A stretch of 64,000 nt of DNA from JAGQKC01 sp965223675 (GTDB taxonomy: Bacteria > Nitrospirota > Nitrospiria > Nitrospirales > UBA8639): contig OZ245013.1 in the NCBI GenBank assembly GCA_965223675.1, positions 3,100,001 through 3,164,000 of the forward strand. Direction: 5' to 3'. A program made the position numbers and the translations under genes. This document shows, in pieces, positions 55,172 through 63,606 of the stretch; within the stretch, counting starts at the first letter, position 1, and the number at the start of each line of letters is the position of its first letter. The notes under the pieces are model-generated. The model saw only the letters and a list, made by a program, of their open reading frames with translations. It did no database searches and was not told the origin of the DNA.

Positions 55172-55600
55172 GTTTCTGCTCTTTAATATAAATTGTTGAT
55201 GAATAAAAAAGAAAAGTGACTTTCAGTATTCTTCCTGAAGAGTGTATCGGAGTCGTAGCGGGATACTTGAGGTTTTTACCGGAACACCTCTTCTAGTTTC
55301 TCACCTTCAACATTTTCCTCCAATCATTCATCGTACATCGCTCACCATCTATCTCTTTAATGCCTTATGCTATTTTCGGCATGAATTATCAAAACTATTG
55401 ATTTCATTATTAAATTTTAACAAAATTCCACAAAATTGGTACGAATGCGAACTGATTTCGTATCTCTGAAGGCAAGCAGGTATAATTAAAATACAGTCTA
55501 CAGTAAAGGGAATATGGACAGATTGCTTGTCGTAGCAAGACATCCAGAGGTGGAAATCGCTCGAGAAAACAGCAAATCTCCGGCCACTACCTTAAAGCCT
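55172..55600. other. Intergenic region before repeat copy C
   Basis: About 430 bp, AT-rich in the middle (55380-55440). A 75-codon frame on the plus strand at 55242-55469 has no recognisable protein features. No terminator or promoter could be supported. Confidence 0.35.
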
Positions 55601-55900
55601 CTAGCCGATTCAGTGACACCGAAATGATCTGATTCCAATTTGCTCAGTGTTGATATTCAACACGTCATAACGTCATAGACAACCTCAATCATGCATCAGG
55701 AGATCCAGGGGGTTTATAGCCGATTCAATGAATTTCCGTACCTTGAAGCGTGTGAGACCGCGTTGAAAGCATGGACACCTTTGCTAACCATGTCGATTGG
55801 TTTGCTGCTTCAATCTCGCATGTGGATCGAGGAGCCCGTGTTGCTCTTCATGATCGTGTCCACACATAGTTCAACTGGAACGTAGTTGGATTCGCTATAG
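55601..55900 (+). repeat. MITE-like intergenic element, copy C (composite)
   Basis: A 300-bp block. It begins CTAGCCGATTCAGTGACACC and ends TTCAACTGGAACGTAGTTGG then ATTCGCTATAG, matching the two ends of copy B. A second left-end-like sequence, TATAGCCGATTCAATG, lies inside at 55715-55730, suggesting one copy inserted in or beside another. A 64-codon frame through it looks accidental. Confidence 0.75.
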
Positions 55901-56021
55901 TTCTCATATGAAAACTAGCTTGATGCGTCTTTGATCTCTACTCTCCTTCAGCTCTAACAACTTACAAAATCACTACCATGAGAAATTGATGATAGCGTGC
56001 ATAATTAGGAAACAGCGTAGG

Positions 56022-56483
56022 ATGAAGAATCGTGTCATTCAAAAACACTTTAGGTATCTAATGAATGTCGTGACAGTTTCATTCATTTTCACCCTAGGTG
56101 GAATGGAAACAGTTGGAGCCTTGGATTCGAGCGTGTCTTCTTCTGATTCTCAAGAAGCCACTGATGTGATCATCGATGTGAGAACTCGAGAATTTTTGCC
56201 TGATCTGATTTCCTTACAACTCGGGCAGAAAACGCGGCTTATTTTGCGTAATAAAGATGCTGAGCTTCACGCGTTTGTTCCCGTGGGGCTCTTCCTGGGC
56301 ACCACACACAATGTGAGCGGTAATGGCGCACCTCAATTTGGGAATGAGGGGCTCTTGAGGGTATTGCTTCCATCAACTGGGCAAACAGAAATCGTATTTA
56401 CCCCTGAAAAAGCCGGCAACTTCCCATTTTTCTGTGATCTACCGGGTCATGTGATGCGTGGAACGATAGTGGTGCAGGAGTAG
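56022..56483 (+). CDS. Exported cupredoxin (type 1 copper) protein
   Basis: Periplasmic blue-copper-like protein of 153 residues. A signal peptide or membrane anchor spans about residues 14-30. The cupredoxin fold carries copper ligands H83 (in ELHAFVP), C138, H143 and M145 (FFCDLPGHVMRG). It is likely to move electrons to or from c-type cytochromes. ATG 56022 is favoured over in-frame TTG/ATG at 55986/55989. The next gene, 90 bp on, encodes a large exported protein of unknown role. Confidence 0.87.
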   Translation: MKNRVIQKHFRYLMNVVTVSFIFTLGGMETVGALDSSVSSSDSQEATDVIIDVRTREFLPDLISLQLGQKTRLILRNKDAELHAFVPVGLFLGTTHNVSGNGAPQFGNEGLLRVLLPSTGQTEIVFTPEKAGNFPFFCDLPGHVMRGTIVVQE

Positions 56484-56572
56484 AATGGTGTGGTAGGATT
56501 TGCGGTTTGCTTGTAGGAGAGTATAATTTTTACGTATCATTAAGTATCTTATCCTGGAAGGAGTTGTGGGCG

Positions 56573-58309
56573 ATGATAGAGTCTTTAAGCCGAGGTAAAT
56601 CAAACAGGTGTTATTTCAATGAAAATGTCATGAGGCAATCGGATGGCCAAATCCTCTTGACCATAGCAGGCCTTTTAATGGGAAGTTTCATTTTTCTGAG
56701 TGATCCCTCCATAGCTGCTGGCGGCACGGACATAGATGAATCGACCTTATTCGATACGGTGAAAGTGTATGCAGAAGCTGTTTCGAACGGCGATTCTCTT
56801 GAAGCCGGAAAGCGTGACTTTGTGTGCCTATTTAGAATGAGGCAAGAAGACAAATTGGCTGATGGCCATTTCCCTCCTGACTCAGATCCTATCTATGACT
56901 GGTGTGCGGAGCGACGAGAGGAAGCCCATAAACGTGTGATTCAGCAGCGGGACCGTGCCTTAGATGCCGTGTGGCCTGGAAAAGGAAAACTCGTCGACTT
57001 CGCTGACTTTCAACGTTTTTTTATCGCAGAAACTGGAAGTCGACAACTAGCTCCATCCTTTTTTGTTATGCAACAAATCTCTGAACTTCAACCAGAGTCT
57101 CCCTACACGATAGAAAAATTGAGTACAGGCCCCATCCCTCATGCATCATTTAAATTTGACGATTACGATTCGGTCGTCGCGGCACCTACAAGTCTCGTGA
57201 CGGTTCGGATCAGTTATCCCAATCCCATGACCTCACCGGTTTCCAATGCCTCGGGCTCTAAAGATTGGGCTGTACCGTACAAAAAACCACAGGGAATTGT
57301 GAAAGCTGTCAAAGTAAAATGGGTGGTGATGTCTGATCTTAAGCAATTTGGATTCCCAGTGAATCAAGCCGTACTTGATATTCCGCTCGAGGGACCTCAT
57401 GGCACGACGATACCCTTTGTGATAGAGGCAGGTGGGTTCGCACAACACTCCACAGAATGGTGGGGACCTGGAGATGCACCAGACGCATTGCAGGCGGGAC
57501 TCGAACGTGCCAAGACGACTTCTGATTCACAAGAATCTTTAATGTTGCTTAATCGCATTTTGCTGGTTAATCCCCGCTACGAGGAAGCCCTGGAGGTTTT
57601 TGCAGACCGTTTGTACGATGGCTTACTTCGTTATGGGCAACGAATTCATGGCGTATCCTTAGACCAACCCTCATTGGCCCAACGCTTTAATGAGCTCTAT
57701 TGGACTGTACAATCACAAACGGATCGAATGGACCTTACGCTTCCCATGGAGATGGGGGGGAAAACGGAACCGCAGGCAGCTGACTATTTGTATCGAATGA
57801 TCCCGGTCATGGAAACGCTCTCCTCGCTACAGCCTGGCAATTTTGAAAATCGTCGACGTTTAGGTCTTGCCTATCAATGGATTAACGATCAAATGGCGGC
57901 AATTTCTTCACCACAAGAATTACTCTCGCAAGTCCCTGCCGACCAAAAAGATTTACGCGCGAAACTGTTGCTTGAGCTGGCCTGGTCAAGAATAGGAAAA
58001 GTGGCCTGGAATCGGCACCTTGATGATCCAGATTTACTCAGGGGATATGAAGAAGCCCAAAAAGCATTAGAACTTGCTGAAGACCCGCTTGATAAATTTA
58101 CCGCCACGTATGCCATGGCCTATAGCTTGGCGTTTCATGTTCCACTCGATAAAAAAGCGATGGTTGACCTTTTAACGAAGGCCCGTACTTGGTTTGACCA
58201 AGTGCCCGGAGCCACGCCTGAAGCCTGGGCCTATATGCTTCAAAATGACACATTAAAAGGATTTGTTGATACTGATCCCTCCTTTCAATCGTTGATTGCT
58301 GCAAAATAA
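56573..58309 (+). CDS. Large exported protein, unknown
   Basis: Protein of 578 residues with an N-terminal hydrophobic segment (about residues 28-48, ending around SIAAGG). It contains alternating alpha regions with many Asp, Glu, Gln and Trp; the second half (from residue 300) is helical and may be TPR-like (for example LLNRILLVNPRYEEALEVF, EEAQKALELAEDPLDKF). Family not recognised. ATG 56573 follows GGAG; the frame is open upstream to 56507. It is closed by a clear terminator, and lies between a cupredoxin gene and the sigma-54 activator. Confidence 0.75.
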   Translation: MIESLSRGKSNRCYFNENVMRQSDGQILLTIAGLLMGSFIFLSDPSIAAGGTDIDESTLFDTVKVYAEAVSNGDSLEAGKRDFVCLFRMRQEDKLADGHFPPDSDPIYDWCAERREEAHKRVIQQRDRALDAVWPGKGKLVDFADFQRFFIAETGSRQLAPSFFVMQQISELQPESPYTIEKLSTGPIPHASFKFDDYDSVVAAPTSLVTVRISYPNPMTSPVSNASGSKDWAVPYKKPQGIVKAVKVKWVVMSDLKQFGFPVNQAVLDIPLEGPHGTTIPFVIEAGGFAQHSTEWWGPGDAPDALQAGLERAKTTSDSQESLMLLNRILLVNPRYEEALEVFADRLYDGLLRYGQRIHGVSLDQPSLAQRFNELYWTVQSQTDRMDLTLPMEMGGKTEPQAADYLYRMIPVMETLSSLQPGNFENRRRLGLAYQWINDQMAAISSPQELLSQVPADQKDLRAKLLLELAWSRIGKVAWNRHLDDPDLLRGYEEAQKALELAEDPLDKFTATYAMAYSLAFHVPLDKKAMVDLLTKARTWFDQVPGATPEAWAYMLQNDTLKGFVDTDPSFQSLIAAK

Positions 58310-58330
58310 TCTGCATCTGATTCATTACCA

Positions 58331-58362
58331 CGACCCTCCCCAATCGGGGAGGATCGTTTTTG
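58331..58362 (+). terminator. Intrinsic terminator
   Basis: CGACCCTCCCC (58331-58341) pairs with GGGGAGGATCG (58346-58356) over 11 bp with one mismatch, loop AATC, followed by TTTTTGT. It ends the gene at 56573-58309. Confidence 0.85.
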
Positions 58363-58398
58363 TCTGATAGAACCATGATGAGGTAAAGTTTCGACATA

Positions 58399-59778
58399 AT
58401 GGAGCTAGATTTCCGAAAAAATCCCAGCATCCTCAGCAATATGGTTGATGCGATGGCTGATGGCGTATTCACTGTTGATGCTAAAGGTCATATCGTGGCG
58501 TGGAGCGCGGGGGCTGCACGAATTACCGGCTATTCAAGTCAGGAGGTCGTTGGAAATACCTGTCATGTTTTAGAAGGCCAGAATTGTAAGGGCTTTAGCA
58601 AACTGACAGAATTTTTAGATAATCCAACTCCTTATCCCTGGGGCATCTGTAATCAAGAGTGTAAAGTTTTAGGTAAAGATGGACGCGAACTCTATCTTTA
58701 CGGAAATGTCTCCGTGCTTCGCGATGAGAAAGGAACAGTGATAGGAGCCGTAGGCACATTTACGGACCTGACGTCGTTCATCCTAAACAATGAAAAGATT
58801 GCGGTACTCGAAGAACAAGCAAAGTCCCGTGACGCGTTCCAACAACTCGTTGGTAAAAGCCAAGTCATGCAAGAGGTCTTTCGTCGACTCCGCCTTGCAG
58901 CGCAAAGCGATGTATCGGTGTTGGTTACCGGAGAGTCGGGCACGGGAAAGGAGTTAGCCGCTCGAGCCATTCATGCCCTGAGTTGTCGAAAAGAGCAACC
59001 ATTTTTTGCAATCAATTGTTCTGCGATTCCCGAGACTTTGTTAGAAAGCGAACTCTTTGGACATGTAAAAGGGGCCTTTACTGGAGCGATACGCGACAAG
59101 ATTGGTGTGTTTCAAGCAGCAGACGGAGGCACATTATTCTTAGACGAAATTGGAGACACGAGTGCACTCCTTCAACTGAAGTTGCTTCGAGTACTCCAAG
59201 AAGGGGAAATACGTCGTGTGGGCGATGAACGGGCGATCAAAATCAACGTACGACTCATCACCGCGACCAACAAAGAGTTGAAGCAGGTACTAACTTCGGG
59301 CGAAATGCGCGAAGACTTTTATTATCGCATTCGCGTGTTTGAGATCACCATGCCGCCCTTGCGAGAACGTAAAGAGGATATCCCATTATTAGTGAACCAT
59401 TTCATGGGCAAGTACGCCAAACTGTATCAGCGCTCCGTGACTGATATGGCTCAAGATGCTATGCAACACCTTGTCAAATACTCATGGCCTGGAAATGTGC
59501 GGGAATTACAAAATGCCATTGAACATGCCTTTGTCACGGTCGAAGGTGATTGCTTGACTCTTCTAGACCTACCATCAGAAATTCGGATACTTGAATCCAT
59601 TCCCTCTAAGATCGCTTCTCAATCTTCAGCCTCTCCAGATGATGAACAAGAACGAAATCGGATTCTCTCGGCTCTGCGCAAAACGAACGGGCGAAAGCTT
59701 GAAGCGGCGAAATTATTAGGGATGAGTCGTGTGACTCTCTGGAAAAAACTGCAAAAGTTTGGGATTCAATCCTCCTGA
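58399..59778 (+). CDS. Sigma-54-dependent activator with PAS sensor and Fis-type DNA-binding domain
   Basis: Enhancer-binding protein of 459 residues. An N-terminal PAS domain (about 10-130) has four cysteines, C55, C63, C84 and C88, and no receiver domain. The AAA+ core has Walker A GESGTGKE (178-185), sigma-54 loop GAFTGA (225-230) and Walker B GTLFLDEIGD (244-253). A Fis-type helix-turn-helix ends the protein (about 420-459). It is immediately upstream of a sigma-54 promoter and the CstB-like gene, so it is likely their activator. The cysteines could sense sulfane sulfur or redox state, analogous in role to FisR. Confidence 0.93.
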   Translation: MELDFRKNPSILSNMVDAMADGVFTVDAKGHIVAWSAGAARITGYSSQEVVGNTCHVLEGQNCKGFSKLTEFLDNPTPYPWGICNQECKVLGKDGRELYLYGNVSVLRDEKGTVIGAVGTFTDLTSFILNNEKIAVLEEQAKSRDAFQQLVGKSQVMQEVFRRLRLAAQSDVSVLVTGESGTGKELAARAIHALSCRKEQPFFAINCSAIPETLLESELFGHVKGAFTGAIRDKIGVFQAADGGTLFLDEIGDTSALLQLKLLRVLQEGEIRRVGDERAIKINVRLITATNKELKQVLTSGEMREDFYYRIRVFEITMPPLRERKEDIPLLVNHFMGKYAKLYQRSVTDMAQDAMQHLVKYSWPGNVRELQNAIEHAFVTVEGDCLTLLDLPSEIRILESIPSKIASQSSASPDDEQERNRILSALRKTNGRKLEAAKLLGMSRVTLWKKLQKFGIQSS

Positions 59779-59803
59779 GCATAATCCCCAAAACAGTAAA
59801 ACC

Positions 59804-59822
59804 GTTAAGTTAACCTGTTAAC
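59804..59822. promoter_or_regulatory. Candidate enhancer site (GTTAAC repeats)
   Basis: GTTAAGTTAACCTGTTAAC holds two palindromic GTTAAC hexamers spaced by 2 bp plus a third imperfect one. It lies about 95 bp upstream of the -24 box, a fitting distance for a Fis-type enhancer-binding protein. Identification is by pattern and position. Confidence 0.5.
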
Positions 59823-59917
59823 ATTTCCCAAATTAACATTACTACTCCCTTGTAAGTAATTTATTCATAAACTATTGTTTTTATTAATTTATTTAGATTA
59901 TGAAAAATATTATATTT

Positions 59918-59933
59918 TGGCAAACGCTTTGCA
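59918..59933 (+). promoter_or_regulatory. Sigma-54 (-24/-12) promoter of the persulfide gene
   Basis: TGGCAA (59918-59923), five bases, TTGCA (59929-59933) match the RpoN consensus TGGCAC-N5-TTGCW at all but one position. Predicted transcription start about 59945, giving a 45-nt leader before ATG 59990. It lies directly after the gene for a sigma-54 activator. Confidence 0.85.
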
Positions 59934-59989
59934 AAACTTCATAGAAACGAAAGATTTGTTAATGAAGTAAAAGCCAAGGAGTCATCGCC

Positions 59990-61429
59990 ATGATTTTCAA
60001 ACAATATTTCCTTGAATGTTTGGCACACGCTTCATATCTCGTAGCTGATGAACAAACGAAGAGTGCGGTGGTGGTCGATCCCCAGCGAGACATTGAGCAA
60101 TATCTTACATTCGCAAAATCCAATCGATTGACTATCAAGTATGTGTTTCTCACTCATTTCCATGCTGACTTCATAGCCGGGCACGTAGAGTTGAGAAATC
60201 GAATGGGAGCGGAGATTTGTCTTGGTGCCAAAGCTCAAGCCGAGTTTCCTTTTCGTGCTTTTCAAGATGGAGACACACTCGAATTGGGTCATGTCAGATT
60301 AAAAATTTTAGAAACACCAGGCCATACACCAGAAAGTATTTCAATTTTGGTGTATGACAAGAACGTGAGCACAGAAAAACCGCATGCCGTCCTGACCGGA
60401 GACACGTTATTTATTGGGGATGTTGGAAGACCAGATCTGATGGCTTCTGTTGGTGTGACAGCTGAAGAGTTGGCGGGTCGGCTCTATGATTCTCTTCATA
60501 CGAAATTGTTGGTGCTTCCCGATGAAACTCTTGTTTACCCAGCCCATGGGGCAGGGTCGATGTGCGGAAAGCATTTGAGTTCTGAAACTGTTTCGACCAT
60601 TCAAGACCAACGATGGTCCAACTATGCGCTGCAACCCATGGCGAAGGACGCATTTGTGTCCTTGGTAACAAGAGATCAGCCAGAAGCCCCGCAATATTTT
60701 CGATATGACGCGCTATTGAATTGTAGAGAACGACAAACGTTAGACGAAGTAGTGAGGAAGGAATGGAACCCTCTTTCTCTCGATGATGTACTGAAACTTC
60801 AACGAGAAAACATTCAAATTGTCGATGTACGCGATCCAGCAGATTTTGCGAGAGGACATCTTATAGGGAGTATTAATATTGGCCTAGGAGGCAAGTTTGC
60901 TACTTGGGCAGGAATAATACTAAGTCGGGAACGATCCATAGTTCTGATCGCTGAGCCTGGACGGGAAGAGGAAGCCATACGACGTTTAGGCCGAATAGGA
61001 TTTGATCATGTCGCAGGATATCTTGATGGCGGCATGCAAGCCTTAGCTCAGCGCCCAGATCAGGTAGCATATACCAAGCGAATGACCGCCGGGACTTTAG
61101 TAGAACAATTAAAAATGGCGGCTCACCCACACTTGCTTGACGTCAGAACAGAGCGAGAGTGGGAGGCTGGACACATTGATCATAGTCTAAATATTCCTTT
61201 GCCCCATTTGATGGAGCGCATCAAAGAAATCCCCAGTGATGGTCCCTTGGTCGTTCACTGTGCCAGTGGTTACCGTTCATCAATCGCGGCAAGTCTCCTT
61301 GAGGAAACTGGAGTCACGAATGTCACTGACCTTATCGGAGGCTATGAAGCCTGGGAGAAAACATGGGCTCCGCGTGCGCAGAAGTCTCAGGATATGTGTG
61401 TATTGAATGTGATAAATGCGAGGAGTTGA
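59990..61429 (+). CDS. CstB-like persulfide dioxygenase-rhodanese fusion
   Basis: Enzyme of 479 residues expected to oxidise glutathione or CoA persulfide to sulfite/thiosulfate. Residues 1-250 form an ETHE1-like metallo-beta-lactamase domain with iron ligands H56, H58 and D60 region (THFHADFIAGH), H112 (TPGHTP) and D138 (GDTLFIGDVGRPDL). Two rhodanese domains follow: the first (about 262-355) lacks the catalytic Cys (LIAEPG), the second (about 372-465) has C424 (VHCASGYRSS). This order (dioxygenase, pseudo-rhodanese, rhodanese) is that of CstB. ATG 59990 has AAGGAG upstream. It is followed by a rhodanese gene 2 bp away. Confidence 0.92.
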   Translation: MIFKQYFLECLAHASYLVADEQTKSAVVVDPQRDIEQYLTFAKSNRLTIKYVFLTHFHADFIAGHVELRNRMGAEICLGAKAQAEFPFRAFQDGDTLELGHVRLKILETPGHTPESISILVYDKNVSTEKPHAVLTGDTLFIGDVGRPDLMASVGVTAEELAGRLYDSLHTKLLVLPDETLVYPAHGAGSMCGKHLSSETVSTIQDQRWSNYALQPMAKDAFVSLVTRDQPEAPQYFRYDALLNCRERQTLDEVVRKEWNPLSLDDVLKLQRENIQIVDVRDPADFARGHLIGSINIGLGGKFATWAGIILSRERSIVLIAEPGREEEAIRRLGRIGFDHVAGYLDGGMQALAQRPDQVAYTKRMTAGTLVEQLKMAAHPHLLDVRTEREWEAGHIDHSLNIPLPHLMERIKEIPSDGPLVVHCASGYRSSIAASLLEETGVTNVTDLIGGYEAWEKTWAPRAQKSQDMCVLNVINARS

Positions 61430-61431
61430 AG

Positions 61432-61986
61432 ATGGATACGCTCTTAGAAAAACAAGACGTGATCAATACCGTCAAAGATCATGGGCAGTTTCAGGACCAT
61501 GAAGGAGACGGAACAGGTCAGGTGATCGTTGATGTACGGACGCCTGGTGAATTCGAGGAAGTTCATATTCCTGGGTCTAGGAATATACCCTTGACTGATC
61601 TTAAAAGGTTCTTACCTGAATTACAGGAGATAGCAAGAAATCGAGGTCTGACACTGATTTGCCGCACGCAGAATCGTGCCAAATTCGCCTATAACGAATT
61701 ATATCGACATGGAGTCAAGAATTGCCACATTCTGAAAGGCGGAGTAACACAGTGGATTGCCGAGGGAAAGCCTGTCATCCATGGCGAAAAGGGTATTTCT
61801 GTGGAAGGCCAAGTCCGAATCGCCGCAGGCACACTCATCATCGCAGGGATTGTGCTAGGGGTAGCCGGAAGCCCTTGGTTGCTGGTAATTCCCGCTGCTG
61901 TTGGTGCAGGATTGATCCATGCAGGGTGGACGGATTCCTGTCTCATGGGCATGTTGTTATCCAAACTTTCGTTCAATCGGGTATGA
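61432..61986 (+). CDS. Rhodanese with C-terminal membrane segment (YgaP-like)
   Basis: Sulfurtransferase of 184 residues. The rhodanese domain (about 5-120) has IVDVRTPGEFEEVHIPG and catalytic C78 in LICRTQNRAK. The C-terminus (about 130-184) is a DUF2892-like pair of helices (GTLIIAGIVLGVAGSP and GAGLIHAGWTDSCLMGMLL), as in YgaP. ATG 61432 is supported by GAGGAG; a longer in-frame frame from 61363 would overlap the previous gene. It sits 2 bp after the CstB-like gene and probably moves sulfane sulfur at the membrane. Confidence 0.9.
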   Translation: MDTLLEKQDVINTVKDHGQFQDHEGDGTGQVIVDVRTPGEFEEVHIPGSRNIPLTDLKRFLPELQEIARNRGLTLICRTQNRAKFAYNELYRHGVKNCHILKGGVTQWIAEGKPVIHGEKGISVEGQVRIAAGTLIIAGIVLGVAGSPWLLVIPAAVGAGLIHAGWTDSCLMGMLLSKLSFNRV

Positions 61987-62075
61987 CTATAATTATATGA
62001 CCGTAAAGATAGACTGGTGCATGGTGTACCAGTAAGCGAGCTCCTCATTCGAGGAGAGAGAAAGAGAGGTGGAGC

Positions 62076-62258
62076 ATGAAATGTCAACGATGTGAAGGAC
62101 TAATGGTTTTTGATCGAATATATGGTCCCGACGAGGCTATCTTTGATCTACCAATTTGGCGTTGTCTCAACTGTGGAGCGACCGTTGATCCATTGGTTTT
62201 GCAAAAACGTCTAGCCGACGATAAGCAAGCCATGTCGGTAGAGGAAAATGTAGCTTGA
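62076..62258 (+). CDS. Small zinc-ribbon protein
   Basis: Protein of 60 residues with C3-x2-C6 (MKCQRC) and C30-x2-C33 (RCLNC), a small zinc ribbon. Sequence WRCLNCGATVDP ends the metal site. GAGAGGTGG precedes the ATG. It is about 90 bp downstream of the rhodanese gene and could be co-transcribed. No function can be given; zinc or iron-sulfur binding is inferred from cysteines. Confidence 0.7.
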   Translation: MKCQRCEGLMVFDRIYGPDEAIFDLPIWRCLNCGATVDPLVLQKRLADDKQAMSVEENVA

Positions 62259-62344
62259 GTTTTGTTAGATATCTAAGAATAACCTATAATCCGTCAAGAG
62301 TTCGGAGGCAGATAGTTTCTCATCCATAATTTAAGGAGGTTGCG

Positions 62345-62863
62345 ATGCATCGTTCAATTCGCTCACTACTATTCGTTGGTGCTGTAAGTTTTCTTGCCAT
62401 GGGGTGTATGACTAGCCCAGCTATGAGTGGAGAAGGCAGCCCTTCTCATGGATTTGACCTGCATGTTCAGGCCCCGCACATGATGGAAGATGGTTCCATC
62501 GGAGGTCCTTTTCATCATTATTGTAAAGGAATCTCTGATGAAATGATTCAATGTCTTTTGTTTCCATCCACTGACCCTAAAGCTCCCTTAGTTGGTGTAG
62601 AGTATTTTGTCGGAAAAGAGCTGGCACGTAAGGAAGTTCCTCTGATTAAGTGGAATCGTAACTTCCATGACCATGAGGTAGAGATCGCCGGTGGTCGAGT
62701 CAAAATCCTTGATATTGATGATGAAAATAAGGTTAAGGAAATTGCCGATGCGGCAGCAAAGACCGATGGGGTTATTTTTCACCTCTGGCCAAATGGAGCA
62801 AAAACTCCTGATGGCACGGTCTCGATTCCGAACGCCATTGGCCACAAGTTTCGCACCGAATAA
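62345..62863 (+). CDS. DUF1264-family lipoprotein
   Basis: Protein of 172 residues with a signal peptide ending in the lipobox LAMGC (Cys21). The mature part is a DUF1264 domain: FDLHVQAPHMMEDG, FHHYCKGISDEMIQCLLFPS, IKWNRNFHDHEVEIAGGRVK. Function of the family (plant oil-body-associated and bacterial members) is unknown; the His/Asp cluster could bind metal. TAAGGAGGTTGCG gives a strong ribosome-binding site. It lies between the sulfur genes and a cytochrome c gene, separated from the latter by a hairpin. Confidence 0.88.
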   Translation: MHRSIRSLLFVGAVSFLAMGCMTSPAMSGEGSPSHGFDLHVQAPHMMEDGSIGGPFHHYCKGISDEMIQCLLFPSTDPKAPLVGVEYFVGKELARKEVPLIKWNRNFHDHEVEIAGGRVKILDIDDENKVKEIADAAAKTDGVIFHLWPNGAKTPDGTVSIPNAIGHKFRTE

Positions 62864-62872
62864 CCTGCTTCG

Positions 62873-62900
62873 CACGGGAGGGTCACTTGACTCTCCCGTG
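62873..62900 (+). terminator. Hairpin after the DUF1264 gene, possible terminator
   Basis: CACGGGAGGGTCA (62873-62885) and TGACTCTCCCGTG (62888-62900) pair with one mismatch. The tail TCTTCTATCC is only moderately T-rich, so termination may be partial. Confidence 0.6.
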
Positions 62901-62940
62901 TCTTCTATCCAACTCAAGTATTTCTGATAAAGGAGCGACC

Positions 62941-63390
62941 ATGAGAGAAGTCAGTTTGTTCTGGCCAGCGATAGCTTTGACAGGCTTATTCCTGGCTGCG
63001 CCCACTTGGAGTCAGGCAGCGAATCCCGAGGTTTTGAAGCCAAGGGTGCCTCTAGATCAAATCGAAGAGGCCAAATCCTGGGAAAATCCCTTACCTTCAA
63101 ATCCTGAAAATATTGAAATAGGAAAAGAAATCTTTCATGGAAAAGCGTTCTGTGTCACATGTCATGGAAAAGATGGGAAAGGCTTAGGCAATATTCCAGG
63201 GCTCCGAGGAAAACTTCCAAGAAACTTTACGGATAAGGCCTGGCAGGCAGCCCGAACTGACGGTGAATTGTTCTGGATTTTAAAAAACGGAAGTCCAGGC
63301 ACAGATATGGCTTCATTTGTTCCGTTAGTGCTTACAGAAAATGAAGCATGGCACGTTCTTTTGTATGTACGTTCATTTGGAATGCCATAG
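62941..63390 (+). CDS. Monohaem cytochrome c
   Basis: Periplasmic cytochrome c of 149 residues. Signal peptide about 1-26, haem motif CVTCH (C71, C74, H75), and probable distal Met123 (GTDMASF). Around the haem, GKEIFHGKAFC and GKDGKGLGNIPGLRGKLPR are typical class I features. AAAGGAGCGACC before ATG 62941 is a strong ribosome-binding site; the frame is open from 62887. It would pass electrons between periplasmic donors such as the adjacent cupredoxin and the respiratory chain. Confidence 0.92.
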   Translation: MREVSLFWPAIALTGLFLAAPTWSQAANPEVLKPRVPLDQIEEAKSWENPLPSNPENIEIGKEIFHGKAFCVTCHGKDGKGLGNIPGLRGKLPRNFTDKAWQAARTDGELFWILKNGSPGTDMASFVPLVLTENEAWHVLLYVRSFGMP

Positions 63391-63606
63391 TCAAAAGGCT
63401 CTTTACGTTATCAAATCCTAAAACGCGAGAGAGAACGATTCATGACTCTCTTAGTTAGTTTTCTCTCACATATACAATGTCAGCAATCACACAACGAGAG
63501 TCTCAGGGTGTAAGATATAAGTATAAGAGATAAGGAGAAAGTTCCCTAGAGAAATACTGAAAGAATAATAGAATTGTCCGTATACATCTCGAAAACGGTA
63601 ATCGCT

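Noticed and set aside
55691..55885. 64-codon frame through repeat copy C
   Set aside because: Lies wholly in the MITE-like block, which is not conserved as a frame in copies A and B.
61363..61431. Upstream extension of the rhodanese gene inside the CstB-like gene
   Set aside because: ATG 61432 has a clear ribosome-binding site and avoids the 67-bp overlap.
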